A stretch of DNA of 64,000 bases from Pseudomonas sp. Irchel 3E20 (GCF_900187645.1 NZ_FYEE01000003.1:184552-248551), one strand, 5' to 3'. Positions 1 to 10,005 are shown, counted from the stretch's first letter. Notes: generated by a model not told the origin, from the sequence alone. Numbers and translations: made by a program.

Positions 1-686
1 CGGAACATGCGGGCGAAGTGAAATTCCGACAGTGCGCAACGCGCCGCCAGTTGGCCCAGGCTCAGGGGCTCGGCCAGGTGTTGTTCGATGAAGGCCACCA
101 GGTCGCGGCGTTGGTGTGCGGCCAAGCCACCCTTGACGCGCAGGCCCTGGCGCAGGCCGACCTGGGTCAGCAGGGTGTGGCTGAGCATCTCGTGGGCCAG
201 GCTGCTGGTGAGCAGGCGCTCGCCGGGCTCGTTCCAGCTCAGGCGGATCAGTTGGCGAAAGCGCCGGGCCTGGGCCGGGTCATCGAGGAAGGTGCTTTCG
301 CGCAGCTGCATTTCCCGCGGCTCGCGGTCCAACAGGGTGACGCAACCCAGGGCGAATTGGCGTGGGTCGAAGTACAGGTGGGCGAGGCGGATTTCGCCGT
401 TGATGACCCACGCCGATTGGTGTTCGGCGGGCAGGATGCAGAGTTTGTCGGGGGCGCCCGTGGTGCCGGGTTGGCCACGGCGGAAGGTGCCGGTGCCGCC
501 GGCGATGTAGCACGACAGGGTGTGGTGGCTTGGGGCCTGGTAGTCCTGGGCGTCGTGATGGTTGCTCCACAGCGCGGCGGCCATGCCGTCACCGAGCTCG
601 GCGCTGTGCTCCAGGCGCGCGTTGGGCGAGCGATGGAGAGCTTGAAAGACGTGCAGGTTTTCCAGGGTGGGCATGGGCGCGGGCAT
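1..686 (-). CDS. AraC-family transcriptional regulator, C-terminus outside the window
   Basis: The minus-strand frame stays open from an ATG at 686 to the window edge, giving about 228 residues. The N-terminal half looks like a cupin-type sensor, as in AraC regulators (a run of H-S-A-E-L-G-D-G-M near residue 27). The last visible residues (QRRDLVAFIEQHL, LSLGQLAARCALS, FHFARMF) are the first helix-turn-helix of an AraC/XylS DNA-binding domain. The second HTH lies beyond base 1. A second in-frame ATG is at 674. It is divergent from the EamA exporter at 820, which it may control (inference from layout). The ligand cannot be told. Confidence 0.8.
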   Translation of the reverse strand, partial: MPAPMPTLENLHVFQALHRSPNARLEHSAELGDGMAAALWSNHHDAQDYQAPSHHTLSCYIAGGTGTFRRGQPGTTGAPDKLCILPAEHQSAWVINGEIRLAHLYFDPRQFALGCVTLLDREPREMQLRESTFLDDPAQARRFRQLIRLSWNEPGERLLTSSLAHEMLSHTLLTQVGLRQGLRVKGGLAAHQRRDLVAFIEQHLAEPLSLGQLAARCALSEFHFARMF

Positions 687-819
687 CGATGGCAACAGGT
701 CGCCATCCTACTCCGTCGCCATCACCCTGCCAGCCCACCGGCGACAAAAGCGCAAGTTTATGCAAGCGCCAATGCCAGGTGAGGCTTGAAACTGAAGGCC
801 TTCTTCAGGAGCCCTCGCC

Positions 820-1716
820 ATGAACATCACTTTGTACCTGCTGACCGTGCTGATCTGGGGCACCACCTGGATTGCCCTCAAATGGCAGTTGGGTGTGGTA
901 GCCATCGAGGTGTCGATTGTCTACCGCTTTGCCCTGGCGGCCCTGGTGCTGTTCGCCATCCTTTTGCTCAGCCGCCGTTTGCAGCCGATGAACCGGCGCG
1001 CCCATTTGATTTGCCTGGCCCAGGGCCTGTGCCTGTTTTGCGTGAACTTCATGTGCTTTCTGTACGCCAGCCAATGGGTGCCCAGCGGTTTGGTGGCGGT
1101 GGTGTTTTCCACGGCAACCTTGTGGAACGCCCTCAACGCCCGGGTGTTCTTCGCCCAGAAAGTCGCCCGCAACGTGTTGATGGGCGGTGCGTTGGGCCTG
1201 CTGGGCCTGGGCTTTCTGTTCTGGCCGGAACTGGCGGGCCACAGCGCCAGCCCACAAACCGTGCTGGGCCTGGGGTTGGCGCTGCTGGGCACGCTGTGTT
1301 TCTCGGCGGGCAACATGCTTTCCAGCCTGCAACAGAAGGCCGGTTTCAAGCCCTTGACCACCAACGCCTGGGGCATGGCCTATGGCGCGGCGATGCTGGC
1401 GGCGTATTGCCTGGCCAGTGGCATCGCCTTTGAGGTGGAGTGGACGACGCGCTACCTCGGTTCGTTGCTGTACCTGGTGCTCCCGGGGTCGGTGATCGGC
1501 TTTACCGCGTACCTGACGCTGGTCGGGCGCATGGGCCCGGAGCGTGCGGCGTACTGCACGGTGCTGTTCCCGGTGGTGGCACTCAACGTCTCGGCGCTGG
1601 TGGAAGGCTACCAATGGACGGCCCCGGCGTTGGTCGGGTTGGTGCTGGTAATGCTGGGCAATGTGCTGGTGTTCCGCAAACCCGCGCCGCTGGCCCCTCG
1701 GCGCTCGCTCGCCTGA
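820..1716 (+). CDS. EamA-family (drug/metabolite) transporter
   Basis: Inner-membrane protein of 298 residues, the normal size for the DMT superfamily with ten membrane helices in two EamA repeats (about residues 1-137 and 145-286). The N-terminus (LTVLIWGTTWIALKW) has the W-G-x-x-W signature of the first EamA helix. An AGGAG ribosome site at 807-811 lies eight bases before the ATG. Family members export amino acids or metabolites; the substrate here is not predictable. It is divergent from the AraC-type regulator, a common regulator/exporter layout. Confidence 0.85.
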   Translation: MNITLYLLTVLIWGTTWIALKWQLGVVAIEVSIVYRFALAALVLFAILLLSRRLQPMNRRAHLICLAQGLCLFCVNFMCFLYASQWVPSGLVAVVFSTATLWNALNARVFFAQKVARNVLMGGALGLLGLGFLFWPELAGHSASPQTVLGLGLALLGTLCFSAGNMLSSLQQKAGFKPLTTNAWGMAYGAAMLAAYCLASGIAFEVEWTTRYLGSLLYLVLPGSVIGFTAYLTLVGRMGPERAAYCTVLFPVVALNVSALVEGYQWTAPALVGLVLVMLGNVLVFRKPAPLAPRRSLA

Positions 1717-1762
1717 GGGCGGTATATAAGTAGAGTGGATCGTCCGGCGGGGGGGCTTAGGC

Positions 1763-1799
1763 TGGCCATTGGTTTTTTAAAAGGACTGACCAATGGCCA
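1763..1799 (+). promoter_or_regulatory. Hairpin covering the start codon of the LRR/NEL gene
   Basis: TGGCCATTGGT (1763-1773) and its exact reverse complement ACCAATGGCCA (1789-1799) form an 11-bp stem with a 15-base loop. The ATG at 1793 is inside the 3' arm and the AAAAGGA ribosome site is in the loop. Such a fold should hide the start codon in the mRNA (inference). Control by temperature, a small RNA or RsmA-type protein binding is possible, but none is shown by sequence. Confidence 0.6.
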
Positions 1800-4700
1800 A
1801 CCAAGGCAAAGACGAGGCGTCCAGTCTCGCGACATTCCTGGCCGCGCCGCCGGACCATGAGTGGCTGCTGTCGCAGCAGCAATGGAGCTTGCAGCAGGTA
1901 GTGGACGTACTGCATGTGCAATACGAGCAGTTCATGGGCGGCCTTCAGGATGAGGAGCGCAGCCGCTACCTGGCCTTGCAGCGACAAGTGTTGAACGCCC
2001 AGCAACGCCTCGAGCAGGGCGCCGCGGATTTCCACAAGGCGTTCGAGGCCGCAGGGTTGGAGCAGTTGCGTGCGGTTTTGCGCGAGATCGCCGGGCGCGA
2101 CATCGACCCGCAAACCACCTACCTGCACACCCGCTACCTCAAACCTGCCCCCGGCGAGCAGGGCGAGGGGCCGTTACGGGCGACCCGGGCCCTGGACCCT
2201 CATGCGCAGGCTGAAGACGTCTTTAGCGTCAGCCTGTGGGAGGCGGCCTGTGGCAACTTCGGTTTCGACACCGCGTGGTATCTGCCGAAGATGGGCAGTA
2301 CCGAGAATGCCAGCTACATCGATGGCGGCCTGAGTGTGGCGGCGTTTATCGACAAGGTGCGCAAGCTGGATCTAGGCGCGCGGCTCAACGAGCAACTGCA
2401 ACAGACGCTGGAGCAGGGGGAACTCAAGCGCCTGCTGCAGAGCAAGGTGGCGCTCCAGTTCGAGTTCGATCTGCTGGAAGCCCTGCGGACGTCGTCCACC
2501 AGCGGCATCGACCGCAGCCGTTACGAGGCCCTGAAGCGGGCAGATCGGTTGCCGACCCAATGGTCGAGCTGCGCCTTGCTGACGATGCGGGTTCCCTATG
2601 GCGCGGGCGAACCCCTGACGGTGCCCGAGCCCGGGTTTGCTGGCGTGCAGCAACCCCCTGAACGTGGCCACCCTATCCGCGTGCCGCTGGTGATGTTCAG
2701 GGTGGCGGGGGTCAGAGGCGTATTTACCTATTTTCCCAACCGCCCCAATGGTGCCTTGCAGCATGAGGATGAGGTGAAGTGGGCCTGGAACAGCTTCAAG
2801 CACCAATTCATCGCCGCCTATCATGGCCATTTCCCCTGGCTGCACGAGCCTTTGTCGTTTCACGATCAGGCTCTGCTGCGCAGTTTCAGTCGCGTCCCGG
2901 TAAGGCCCACGGGCCTGAACTGGGTCGCTTCACGCCTCTATGACGTTTTTTCCCGCGCCCTCTACCAGCGCGATATCAACCAACTGACCTATACCCAGGA
3001 GCCCACCACCTCGCCCCATGCGGCGTTGTGGGCGTTTGAAACCGGCCGCTTTGCCAGCAATATCAAAGCGATGGCCATCCAGACCTCTGATAGGGATTGG
3101 GAGTCGGCCGTCAAGATCATAAAGGTCATCGTCAATGAGTCGCTGGACTGGCTGCTGATCCCCGTGCCTGGCCCGGTGCGCGGTATCAATGGCCTGAGGC
3201 AGTTGGCTCTGTTCACCACCTTAGGCTACAGCCTGTACCAAGGCGTGCAGGCCTTGAGCCACGGCGAGGCGGCGGATTTGACCCAGGCATTCATCGACCT
3301 GGCAGACCTGATGTTCAGTGTCAGCCTGGAGCGCAGGCTGGGGAACATGGCCTACCGGCGACACGCGCGGCTGTTTCAACGGCTTAGTGGCCACCATAAG
3401 GTCACCCTGAGCGATGGCACCGTGGGGCTCTGGCGCGAAGACATCCAACCCTTCGCCCTCAGCCCCGATCAATTGCCCCAGATCCGGGAGCCCAATGACC
3501 AGGGCTTCATCGAACACGGCGAGCAACGCTATGTGCAGGTGGCCCAGGGCGAGCAGACCCTGCTGGCGCAGGTTGTGCCTGTGGGCGATCAGGGCTGGCA
3601 ACTCAAGCCACGCGCGGGCGGCTCGCCTTTCAGCCCACCGGTACGTTATGACGCGATGAGCCGAACCTGGCGCCTGGCGCTGGATGACAGTGCTCGCCTG
3701 AGCGACACCACGTTGCTCGAGCGCATGCTGGGCCTGTCCGGGGTGCCGGTGAATGCCCTGGAGGCGTTGCTCAAGGGCTGCGCAATTTCCCGCGCGCAGC
3801 TGGACAGCCTATGGCGTGGCGAGGCCCGGCCCCTGTCGGCGGCAGTGATCGATGGCATCGTGCGCTTGCGGGCCGATCAGCACATCCGCCAGCTCGGTGC
3901 GCTGCTCGACACGCTTGAGCCGATACCCGTGCATGCCGCCGACGCCTTGTTGGCACTGTTGCCCCATGTGCCAGGCTGGCCGGCGGACACCGCCCTGGTA
4001 CGCAAGGACAGCGACGGCGACGTGGTGTGCAGCTACAGCCGCAATGGCGCGCCATTGGCCAGCAGGCAGGTTGTGCTGATCGTGCAAGGGGACCACCGCC
4101 TCGATACCTCAGGGCGCAGGGTGCCGGATACCGACCTGCTGGACTGGGTACTGCACGCTGTGCCCGCATTGCACCCAGCGCCGGACCTGGCCGCCGCCGA
4201 TGCGCTGGCGCAACGGCGCAGCACCGTGGCGTCCGAGTTGCTGGAACTGTTGTCCGTGCGTGGGTTAGAGCTGTTCGAGGCCCTGACGCGATTCGGCACG
4301 AGCCTGCGCGCGGGCGCAGCCGCCGCGCGGCCAGGCGTGCGGCAACTGCTGCCCGATAGCCGTGGCGCGCAGGGCAGTACCACACCGACGGTGGTGCGCA
4401 CACTGGAGGCGCTGCACCCGCAGGTATCCCGGCCCCGGTTGCTGGAGGTGTTGCGCGAGCATCCGTTGCCGAGCCACGAGCAGGAACAGATCGTGCGCTC
4501 ACAACTGCTTCCAGAACGCTTGTATTGGGCCCTGCGTCGCGCCCGTGACGACGGCCGACGTGACGCGGCACTGGACGGCATTTTCCACCGCCGCGCCTTT
4601 AACCCCGACGCGCTGGCCTGGGCTGAAGGCTTTGCCCGTTTTGTGCTCAGTCATTCCCTGGGGCGCGACCTGGTGGTGGGTGCGCCAGCCCAAAGCAACC

Positions 4701-7700
4701 CTTACGCCAGCAAGGGCGCGGGGGATCAGACCATCGTATTGCTCACCGATGACGAGGGGCGCGTTGCCGTGTTCGACCACCAACAGAGCCGGCGCGAAGA
4801 GGCGATCGGGGGCCCCGACAGCTTCTACCTCGCTCTCCTTGCGCACCTTGGCGCGGCGCAACGCTTGACCCTGGACCTGGCCTCCGACGATCCGGTGCAG
4901 AGCCTGCGTCTGCGGGTGGCCCAGGCGATGCTCAGGCACCGTACGACCCAGGGCGCATTCCGGTTACCCACCACCGGGCTGGAACATTACGAGGTCACGA
5001 ATGTAGACCTGAACAGGCTGCAACCCGACGCCACGGGGCTGTATACCGTGGCCGCTGAACGTTATTTACCCCTGGGCGGCCGTACCTATCAGGTAGCGGC
5101 ACACGGCCAGCCATTGGCTTGGGAGATTGTGCACCCGCTCAAGGTCGGCGCCGTGGGCCTGCCCTTGGTCCACAACGGCCATGGCGCCTGGCGTCTAGCC
5201 GATGAGAACCCCCGGACGTGGGAGGGCCATGAGCCGTTTCGGCGCCTGGGGCATTCGGTGGCGATGTTCGGTGCCGATGCTATCGACGGCATCGCGGCGG
5301 TCAGTGGTGTGGGCGAAGACGTCCTGCGCCGGGTTCATGCCAACAGTGAGCCACCACCTGCGTTGTTGTTGGACAGCGTGGCGCGTTTCGAGCGCCATCA
5401 GCAGATCGACATCGGGTTGGAGCGGGGGCGTGAGTTTTTCGTGAGCCTGCTGGGTACGCTCGATGCCGATGGGGTGAGCGGCCTTGTCGGCCCATCCGGG
5501 CCGGGCCTTGAGCCGCCAGTGGAGGCGCTGCTGACGCGGCGGGAACAGGCCCGGCCACAGTTGGCCGCGCAGTTGTTCCAGGCCTTAAGCCTGCGCGATC
5601 ACCTGAGCGCCGATCCGCGCGCCCAGTTGATTCAGCGAGCCTTCCCCAGCCTGACGCAGGTGCTTGCCGATGACCTGGTGCGCGGTGCCAACACTGTTGA
5701 GCGTGAGCAACTGGCGGCAGGAAAAATTCCTCATGCGTTGGGTGAAGAGGCGCGTTGGCAGGTGCAAACGGTGCGCCTGAACCGCGCCTTTGAAGGGTTG
5801 TTCCTACAGGGCGCGCAGTCGGCGGACAGCCATCGGTTGATCCTGCACGCGCTCTCGCGCCTGCCCGGCTGGCCCGTGGACATGCGGGTTGAGGTCTTCG
5901 ACCCGCAAGGGCGGGTCGATAGCCTGGGCAGCGAGACGGCGACTGTACGCCTGGAGATGAGGAATACCGCTCAGGGCTACCAGGCCCAGACGTTCACGGC
6001 CAATGGCAGTAGCACAGGGCCGGCTGATGTATGGTTTTTTACGGCGCTGCTGGCTGGGTTGCCGGCGGCCCAGCGCCAGGCGTTGGTGCCGCAACCGGCC
6101 CTCGCCGATGCGCAATGGCGCGAGCAGATCGCCCAGCAGGTGAGCGGCGACAGGGCGCGCGCCCGGGAAGTCCTCGGGATGCGGCCCATCAAGCCCTGGT
6201 TTATTGCGCCTCGGCGCGTGGCGGCTGGGCGCATTGGTTATCCCCTGAGTGGGAGGGGCCGCTCCCGAACCGTTGACGGGCAACTGTTGGCGGCCTACCG
6301 GGAGCTTTACCCATCGCAGACCGACGATGAGGCGTGGTTGGACATCGGTGACCTGGGCGATACGACCCATGAGCGGCGCGAGGCCATTGCTCAACTGACG
6401 CTGGAGAGGGGCCGCCTGGAGCAGCAATTGCGCGCCTGGGTGGAACTTGCGGCAGGAGGCAACAGGGCCATTGTCGCGCAGCGCCTGCTCCAGTGCTGGC
6501 GAAAGGAGGCCAGGCAGGTGGCCGGTGGATACGAGTTGGATCTGAGTGGGTTGGCGTTGGCCGAGCTGCCTGATATCGCTGTGCCGTTGCGTAATGTGAG
6601 GGTGCTCAAGCTCGATGACAATGCACTGGAGGATGTGCCGTTTTCGTTCTTGCGGCTGTTTCCCAAGGTAAGAAGCGTGTCGTTACGCAGCAATGGGCTA
6701 CGTCATTTTGTGCAAAATCTCACGCGCCTGCCCGACTTGATCGGGCTTGACCTTGCGTACAACCAGATCTCGTTTAGCCTCCCAGACGTGCAATACCTGA
6801 TGGACATGGTCGAGCTCAGGGTGCTGGATCTGGAAGGTAACCCGTTGGAACCGGGGCTGCGTTTGCAGGTGGGTACGTTGAGCCGCCTCGAAGGACTGAA
6901 CCTGCGCAATACGGGCTTGACTCACTTGCCCTTTGGGATGGCGGGGTTGCGCCGTATTCGGCGGATCGATTTGCGCGATAACCGCATTGGAGAACTGACC
7001 CAGTTCGGTCTCGCCCTTCCTCATGCGGTGCTGCGGGCCATGGACCTTGCAGGCAATCCGCTTTCCGATCAGACCTGGGACCTGTTGCGCAGTTATCACG
7101 CCGACCCTGACCACCGCGATGCGAACTTCGGCGTGATAAACCGCTATGAGCCCAGGCCGGCCAACCCTGAGCATTGGCTGGCGGACATTCCCGGCAGTGC
7201 CCTTGCAGACCGACGGGCGCTGTGGAACCGCGTAAAGAGCCAGTCCACTCAGATGAGCGGGTTTTTTGACCTGATCGAGCGGATCGGCTCCCACCCCCAT
7301 TTCAACGAAGTGTCTTACCGCCCGCTACGTGAAGACCTGGGCCGCTGCGTGTGGGACTTGCTGGAAGGGGCCGACGCCAGTGCGCAATTCGCCCTGAACC
7401 TCCATGGCGAGCCCTATGAACCTGGCCTGTCCATCAACCGCTTGGTACTCATCCTGGGCTCCATCGCGTTGAGCACCCAGCCATTCAGGATTGCCACCGG
7501 GCGGCGCCCCGAGGCGTTGTGGGATGCCTTGGTGTTGTTTCGCACCGAGGCGCGGCTGGAGGTGTTGAAAAATAATCTACGGGAAACCGGCCTGTACCAG
7601 CAGGAACACCTATTGAGCAGCCGGGAACTGGCGTATCAGATAGCCCTGGCCGACCTCTTTGTGATGCCAAGCAGGTTCCGGCAAAGGATGGATCGCAATA

Positions 7701-8056
7701 CCCCGGAACTGAGCACGCAAGACATCGAGAGCATGCGCAGGGTGCTGACCCTGGCGGACGCACGCACCCATATCGAGATCCTGTTATCGGCCGTTCCCGG
7801 GCGCAGGGATTTCTGGGAGAACTTGCTGCGAGACCGATTCGAGGGCGCGTTCGCCACTCGGCTCAGGTCCATGCACACGGCGCTGGAGGCACTCGATGAG
7901 CAGGTCAGCGACGGCACCCTCAATGAACACCAATACCTGTTGCAGGCCAATGTCTTAAAGGTGTCGCTGGAAGAACAGGAGAGAGCGCTGATTGACGAAC
8001 TGACCCAACGCGAGTGGCTGGCATTTACCGGCAGGGCGCCCGCGCAGCCTGAATGA
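1793..8056 (+). CDS. Giant LRR/NEL-type (E3 ubiquitin ligase-like) protein, probable effector
   Basis: A 2087-residue protein. Residues 1 to about 1570 match in style the long N-terminal region (dermonecrotic toxin-like, DUF6543) seen in many Pseudomonas NEL proteins. Leucine-rich repeats run from about 1580 to 1770 (LDLSGLALAELP, LKLDDNALEDVP, LDLAYNQIS, LDLEGNPLEPG, IDLRDNRIGEL). The C-terminal 270 residues resemble the NEL fold of IpaH/SspH ligases, including a segment ending REL-AYQIALADLFVMP. NEL enzymes transfer ubiquitin in host cells through a cysteine in a CxD motif; here the aligned position reads Y1875-E-P, so the catalytic residue seems lost. No signal peptide is visible. The start is fixed by AAAAGGA at 1779-1785. 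It is a single-gene unit; delivery route unknown. Confidence 0.8.
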   Translation: MANQGKDEASSLATFLAAPPDHEWLLSQQQWSLQQVVDVLHVQYEQFMGGLQDEERSRYLALQRQVLNAQQRLEQGAADFHKAFEAAGLEQLRAVLREIAGRDIDPQTTYLHTRYLKPAPGEQGEGPLRATRALDPHAQAEDVFSVSLWEAACGNFGFDTAWYLPKMGSTENASYIDGGLSVAAFIDKVRKLDLGARLNEQLQQTLEQGELKRLLQSKVALQFEFDLLEALRTSSTSGIDRSRYEALKRADRLPTQWSSCALLTMRVPYGAGEPLTVPEPGFAGVQQPPERGHPIRVPLVMFRVAGVRGVFTYFPNRPNGALQHEDEVKWAWNSFKHQFIAAYHGHFPWLHEPLSFHDQALLRSFSRVPVRPTGLNWVASRLYDVFSRALYQRDINQLTYTQEPTTSPHAALWAFETGRFASNIKAMAIQTSDRDWESAVKIIKVIVNESLDWLLIPVPGPVRGINGLRQLALFTTLGYSLYQGVQALSHGEAADLTQAFIDLADLMFSVSLERRLGNMAYRRHARLFQRLSGHHKVTLSDGTVGLWREDIQPFALSPDQLPQIREPNDQGFIEHGEQRYVQVAQGEQTLLAQVVPVGDQGWQLKPRAGGSPFSPPVRYDAMSRTWRLALDDSARLSDTTLLERMLGLSGVPVNALEALLKGCAISRAQLDSLWRGEARPLSAAVIDGIVRLRADQHIRQLGALLDTLEPIPVHAADALLALLPHVPGWPADTALVRKDSDGDVVCSYSRNGAPLASRQVVLIVQGDHRLDTSGRRVPDTDLLDWVLHAVPALHPAPDLAAADALAQRRSTVASELLELLSVRGLELFEALTRFGTSLRAGAAAARPGVRQLLPDSRGAQGSTTPTVVRTLEALHPQVSRPRLLEVLREHPLPSHEQEQIVRSQLLPERLYWALRRARDDGRRDAALDGIFHRRAFNPDALAWAEGFARFVLSHSLGRDLVVGAPAQSNPYASKGAGDQTIVLLTDDEGRVAVFDHQQSRREEAIGGPDSFYLALLAHLGAAQRLTLDLASDDPVQSLRLRVAQAMLRHRTTQGAFRLPTTGLEHYEVTNVDLNRLQPDATGLYTVAAERYLPLGGRTYQVAAHGQPLAWEIVHPLKVGAVGLPLVHNGHGAWRLADENPRTWEGHEPFRRLGHSVAMFGADAIDGIAAVSGVGEDVLRRVHANSEPPPALLLDSVARFERHQQIDIGLERGREFFVSLLGTLDADGVSGLVGPSGPGLEPPVEALLTRREQARPQLAAQLFQALSLRDHLSADPRAQLIQRAFPSLTQVLADDLVRGANTVEREQLAAGKIPHALGEEARWQVQTVRLNRAFEGLFLQGAQSADSHRLILHALSRLPGWPVDMRVEVFDPQGRVDSLGSETATVRLEMRNTAQGYQAQTFTANGSSTGPADVWFFTALLAGLPAAQRQALVPQPALADAQWREQIAQQVSGDRARAREVLGMRPIKPWFIAPRRVAAGRIGYPLSGRGRSRTVDGQLLAAYRELYPSQTDDEAWLDIGDLGDTTHERREAIAQLTLERGRLEQQLRAWVELAAGGNRAIVAQRLLQCWRKEARQVAGGYELDLSGLALAELPDIAVPLRNVRVLKLDDNALEDVPFSFLRLFPKVRSVSLRSNGLRHFVQNLTRLPDLIGLDLAYNQISFSLPDVQYLMDMVELRVLDLEGNPLEPGLRLQVGTLSRLEGLNLRNTGLTHLPFGMAGLRRIRRIDLRDNRIGELTQFGLALPHAVLRAMDLAGNPLSDQTWDLLRSYHADPDHRDANFGVINRYEPRPANPEHWLADIPGSALADRRALWNRVKSQSTQMSGFFDLIERIGSHPHFNEVSYRPLREDLGRCVWDLLEGADASAQFALNLHGEPYEPGLSINRLVLILGSIALSTQPFRIATGRRPEALWDALVLFRTEARLEVLKNNLRETGLYQQEHLLSSRELAYQIALADLFVMPSRFRQRMDRNTPELSTQDIESMRRVLTLADARTHIEILLSAVPGRRDFWENLLRDRFEGAFATRLRSMHTALEALDEQVSDGTLNEHQYLLQANVLKVSLEEQERALIDELTQREWLAFTGRAPAQPE

Positions 8057-8100
8057 GCGGCCCTTGGCGCCTGTTGTGGGCGACCAAGGGCTGGCGGCCA

Positions 8101-9075
8101 TCAGCCCTTGAACACCTGAGGGTTGACCAAATCCCGCGGGCGTTCGCCCAGCAGCGCACTGCGCAGGTTGTCCAGGGCGCGGTTGGCCATGGCGTCGCGG
8201 GTTTCGTGGGTGGCCGAACCGATGTGGGGCAGGGTCACGGCGTTGCTGAGTGCGAACAGCGGCGAGTCGCTGAGCGGCTCCCGCTCGTACACATCGAGCC
8301 CCGCGCCGCGGATGCGGTTGTTCTGCAGGGCCTCGATCAGCGCCGGCTCATCCACCACCGGGCCGCGGGAGATATTGACCAGGATCGCACCGGGTTTCAT
8401 CAGCGCCAGTTCGCGGTGGCTGATGAGGTGGCGGGTCTTGTCGCTCAACGGCACCACCAGGCAGACGAAATCCGCCTCGCCCAGCAACTGGTCGAGGCTA
8501 CGGTACTGGGCGCCGAGTTCCTGTTCCAGCGCCGTCTTGCGGCTGTTGCCGCTGTAGATCACCGGCATGTTGAACCCCAGGCGCCCACGGCGGGCGATGG
8601 CGGCGCCGATGTTACCCATGCCCACGATGCCCAGGGTTTTGCCAAACACATCGGTGCCAAACAACGGCGCGCCGACGGTGGCTTGCCATTGCCCGGCCTT
8701 GGTCCAGGCATCGAGTTCCGGCACGCGGCGGGCGCTGCTCATCAGCAGGGCGAACGCCAGGTCGGCGGTGCTTTGGGTGAGCACATCGGGGGTGTTGGTG
8801 AGCATGATCCCGCGTTCATTGAGGTAGGCCAGGTCGTAGTTGTCGTAGCCCACCGAGACACTGGACACCACTTGCAATTGCTGGGCGTTTTCCAGTTGCG
8901 CACGGCCCAGTTTGCGCCCCACGCCGATCAAACCGTGGGCCTGGGGCAGGGCTTCGTTGAACTGCGCGTTGATGTCGCCCTGCTTGGGGTTGGGCACGAT
9001 CACGTTGAAGTCCTGCTGCAAGCGTTCAACCATTTGCGGGGTGACGCGGCTGAAGGCAAGTACGGTCTTTTTCAT
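8101..9075 (-). CDS. D-2-hydroxyacid dehydrogenase (GhrB / 2-ketogluconate reductase type)
   Basis: NAD(P)H-dependent cytosolic reductase of 2-oxo acids such as glyoxylate, hydroxypyruvate or 2-ketogluconate. It has the Rossmann motif GMGNIG, then NISRGPVVDE (catalytic Arg), DVYEREP (Glu) and LPHIGSAT (His), the classical triad of the family. With the ATG at 9075 (MKKTVLAFSRV) it has 324 residues, as usual; a GTG at 9114 would add 13 residues unlike the family N-terminus. It is convergent with the LRR/NEL gene, 44 bases away. The exact substrate cannot be fixed from sequence. Confidence 0.88.
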   Translation of the reverse strand: MKKTVLAFSRVTPQMVERLQQDFNVIVPNPKQGDINAQFNEALPQAHGLIGVGRKLGRAQLENAQQLQVVSSVSVGYDNYDLAYLNERGIMLTNTPDVLTQSTADLAFALLMSSARRVPELDAWTKAGQWQATVGAPLFGTDVFGKTLGIVGMGNIGAAIARRGRLGFNMPVIYSGNSRKTALEQELGAQYRSLDQLLGEADFVCLVVPLSDKTRHLISHRELALMKPGAILVNISRGPVVDEPALIEALQNNRIRGAGLDVYEREPLSDSPLFALSNAVTLPHIGSATHETRDAMANRALDNLRSALLGERPRDLVNPQVFKG

Positions 9076-9305
9076 CGAAGGAGTGCTCGTCTGACGGCGG
9101 AAAATAGCAAGCACGCTAACATTCCCGGTCGCGGTTAGGCGAGTGCCAGTTGTCCCGGCAGCGGCCGGCGAAGATTAATCCGCCGTTAATGCCTGTGCTG
9201 TTAATTGCCCCAGGTTTTAACCTGGGGCGCATGCGCGAACCTTCACGATCCGCGTGTAAACTGGCGGCCATTGAACCGCCGCCAATTTGGGAAAGGATTA
9301 CGACA

Positions 9306-9818
9306 ATGAGTGAAGAAACACTAAGGTTGGTACGCGAACGCCGCTATCTGGTGTTGCTGGGCATTATCTGCCTGGCACTGATCGGCGGCGCGCTCTATAT
9401 GCAAGTGGTGCTGGGCGAGGCACCGTGCCCGCTGTGCATCCTGCAACGCTATGCGTTGCTGCTGATCGCGCTGTTTGCGTTTATCGGCGCCGCCATGCCG
9501 GGGCGCCGTAGCCTGACGGTCATGGAAGCGCTGGTGGTGTTGAGCGCCCTCGGCGGTGTGGCGGTGGCCGGGCATCACGTATACACCCAGTTCTACCCGG
9601 CGGTGAGTTGCGGTATCGATGTGCTGCAGCCGATTGTAGACAGCCTGCCGCTGGCGACGATCTTCCCCCTGGGCTTTCAGGTCGATGGCTTTTGCTCCAC
9701 GCCTTACCCGCCGATTCTTGGCTTGTCCCTGGCGCAGTGGGCGTTGCTGGCGTTTGTATTGACGGCGGTGCTCGTGCCTTTGCTGATTACCCGTAATCGC
9801 AAACACTTGAACTCATAA
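9306..9818 (+). CDS. dsbB: Disulfide bond formation protein B
   Basis: Inner-membrane quinone reductase that reoxidises DsbA in the periplasm. The 170-residue protein has four membrane helices and both redox pairs: C41-P-L-C44 in the first periplasmic loop and C102/C130 in the second. The quinone-proximal Q47-R48 after the first pair is present. The ATG at 9306 follows GGAAAGGA (9290-9297); the frame is open further upstream but that part is not DsbB-like. Pseudomonads often carry two DsbB copies, so it could be DsbB1 or DsbB2. Confidence 0.92.
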   Translation: MSEETLRLVRERRYLVLLGIICLALIGGALYMQVVLGEAPCPLCILQRYALLLIALFAFIGAAMPGRRSLTVMEALVVLSALGGVAVAGHHVYTQFYPAVSCGIDVLQPIVDSLPLATIFPLGFQVDGFCSTPYPPILGLSLAQWALLAFVLTAVLVPLLITRNRKHLNS

Positions 9819-9833
9819 ACGCACTAACTATAT

Positions 9834-9870
9834 AACGCCCCGGCTCTGGATAAGAGTTCGGGGCGTTTTG
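9834..9870 (+). terminator. Rho-independent terminator of dsbB
   Basis: AACGCCCCG (9834-9842) and CGGGGCGTT (9859-9867) form a 9-bp stem, followed by a short T run, 15 bases after the dsbB stop. Confidence 0.85.
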
Positions 9871-10005
9871 CTGTGTGGTGGATTTAACTGGATAAGTGAA
9901 AGTGGGTGATGACTCCTACATTCACTGTCGGCCATAGGGCGACTATTGTTTTTGCAACTTCTTCTATGCTGATGATTCAACTTACTGCAATAAGGAAATT
10001 GCATC

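Noticed and set aside
8053..9138. A 361-codon plus-strand frame opposite the 2-hydroxyacid dehydrogenase.
   Set aside because: The minus-strand protein has complete catalytic motifs; the plus frame has none.
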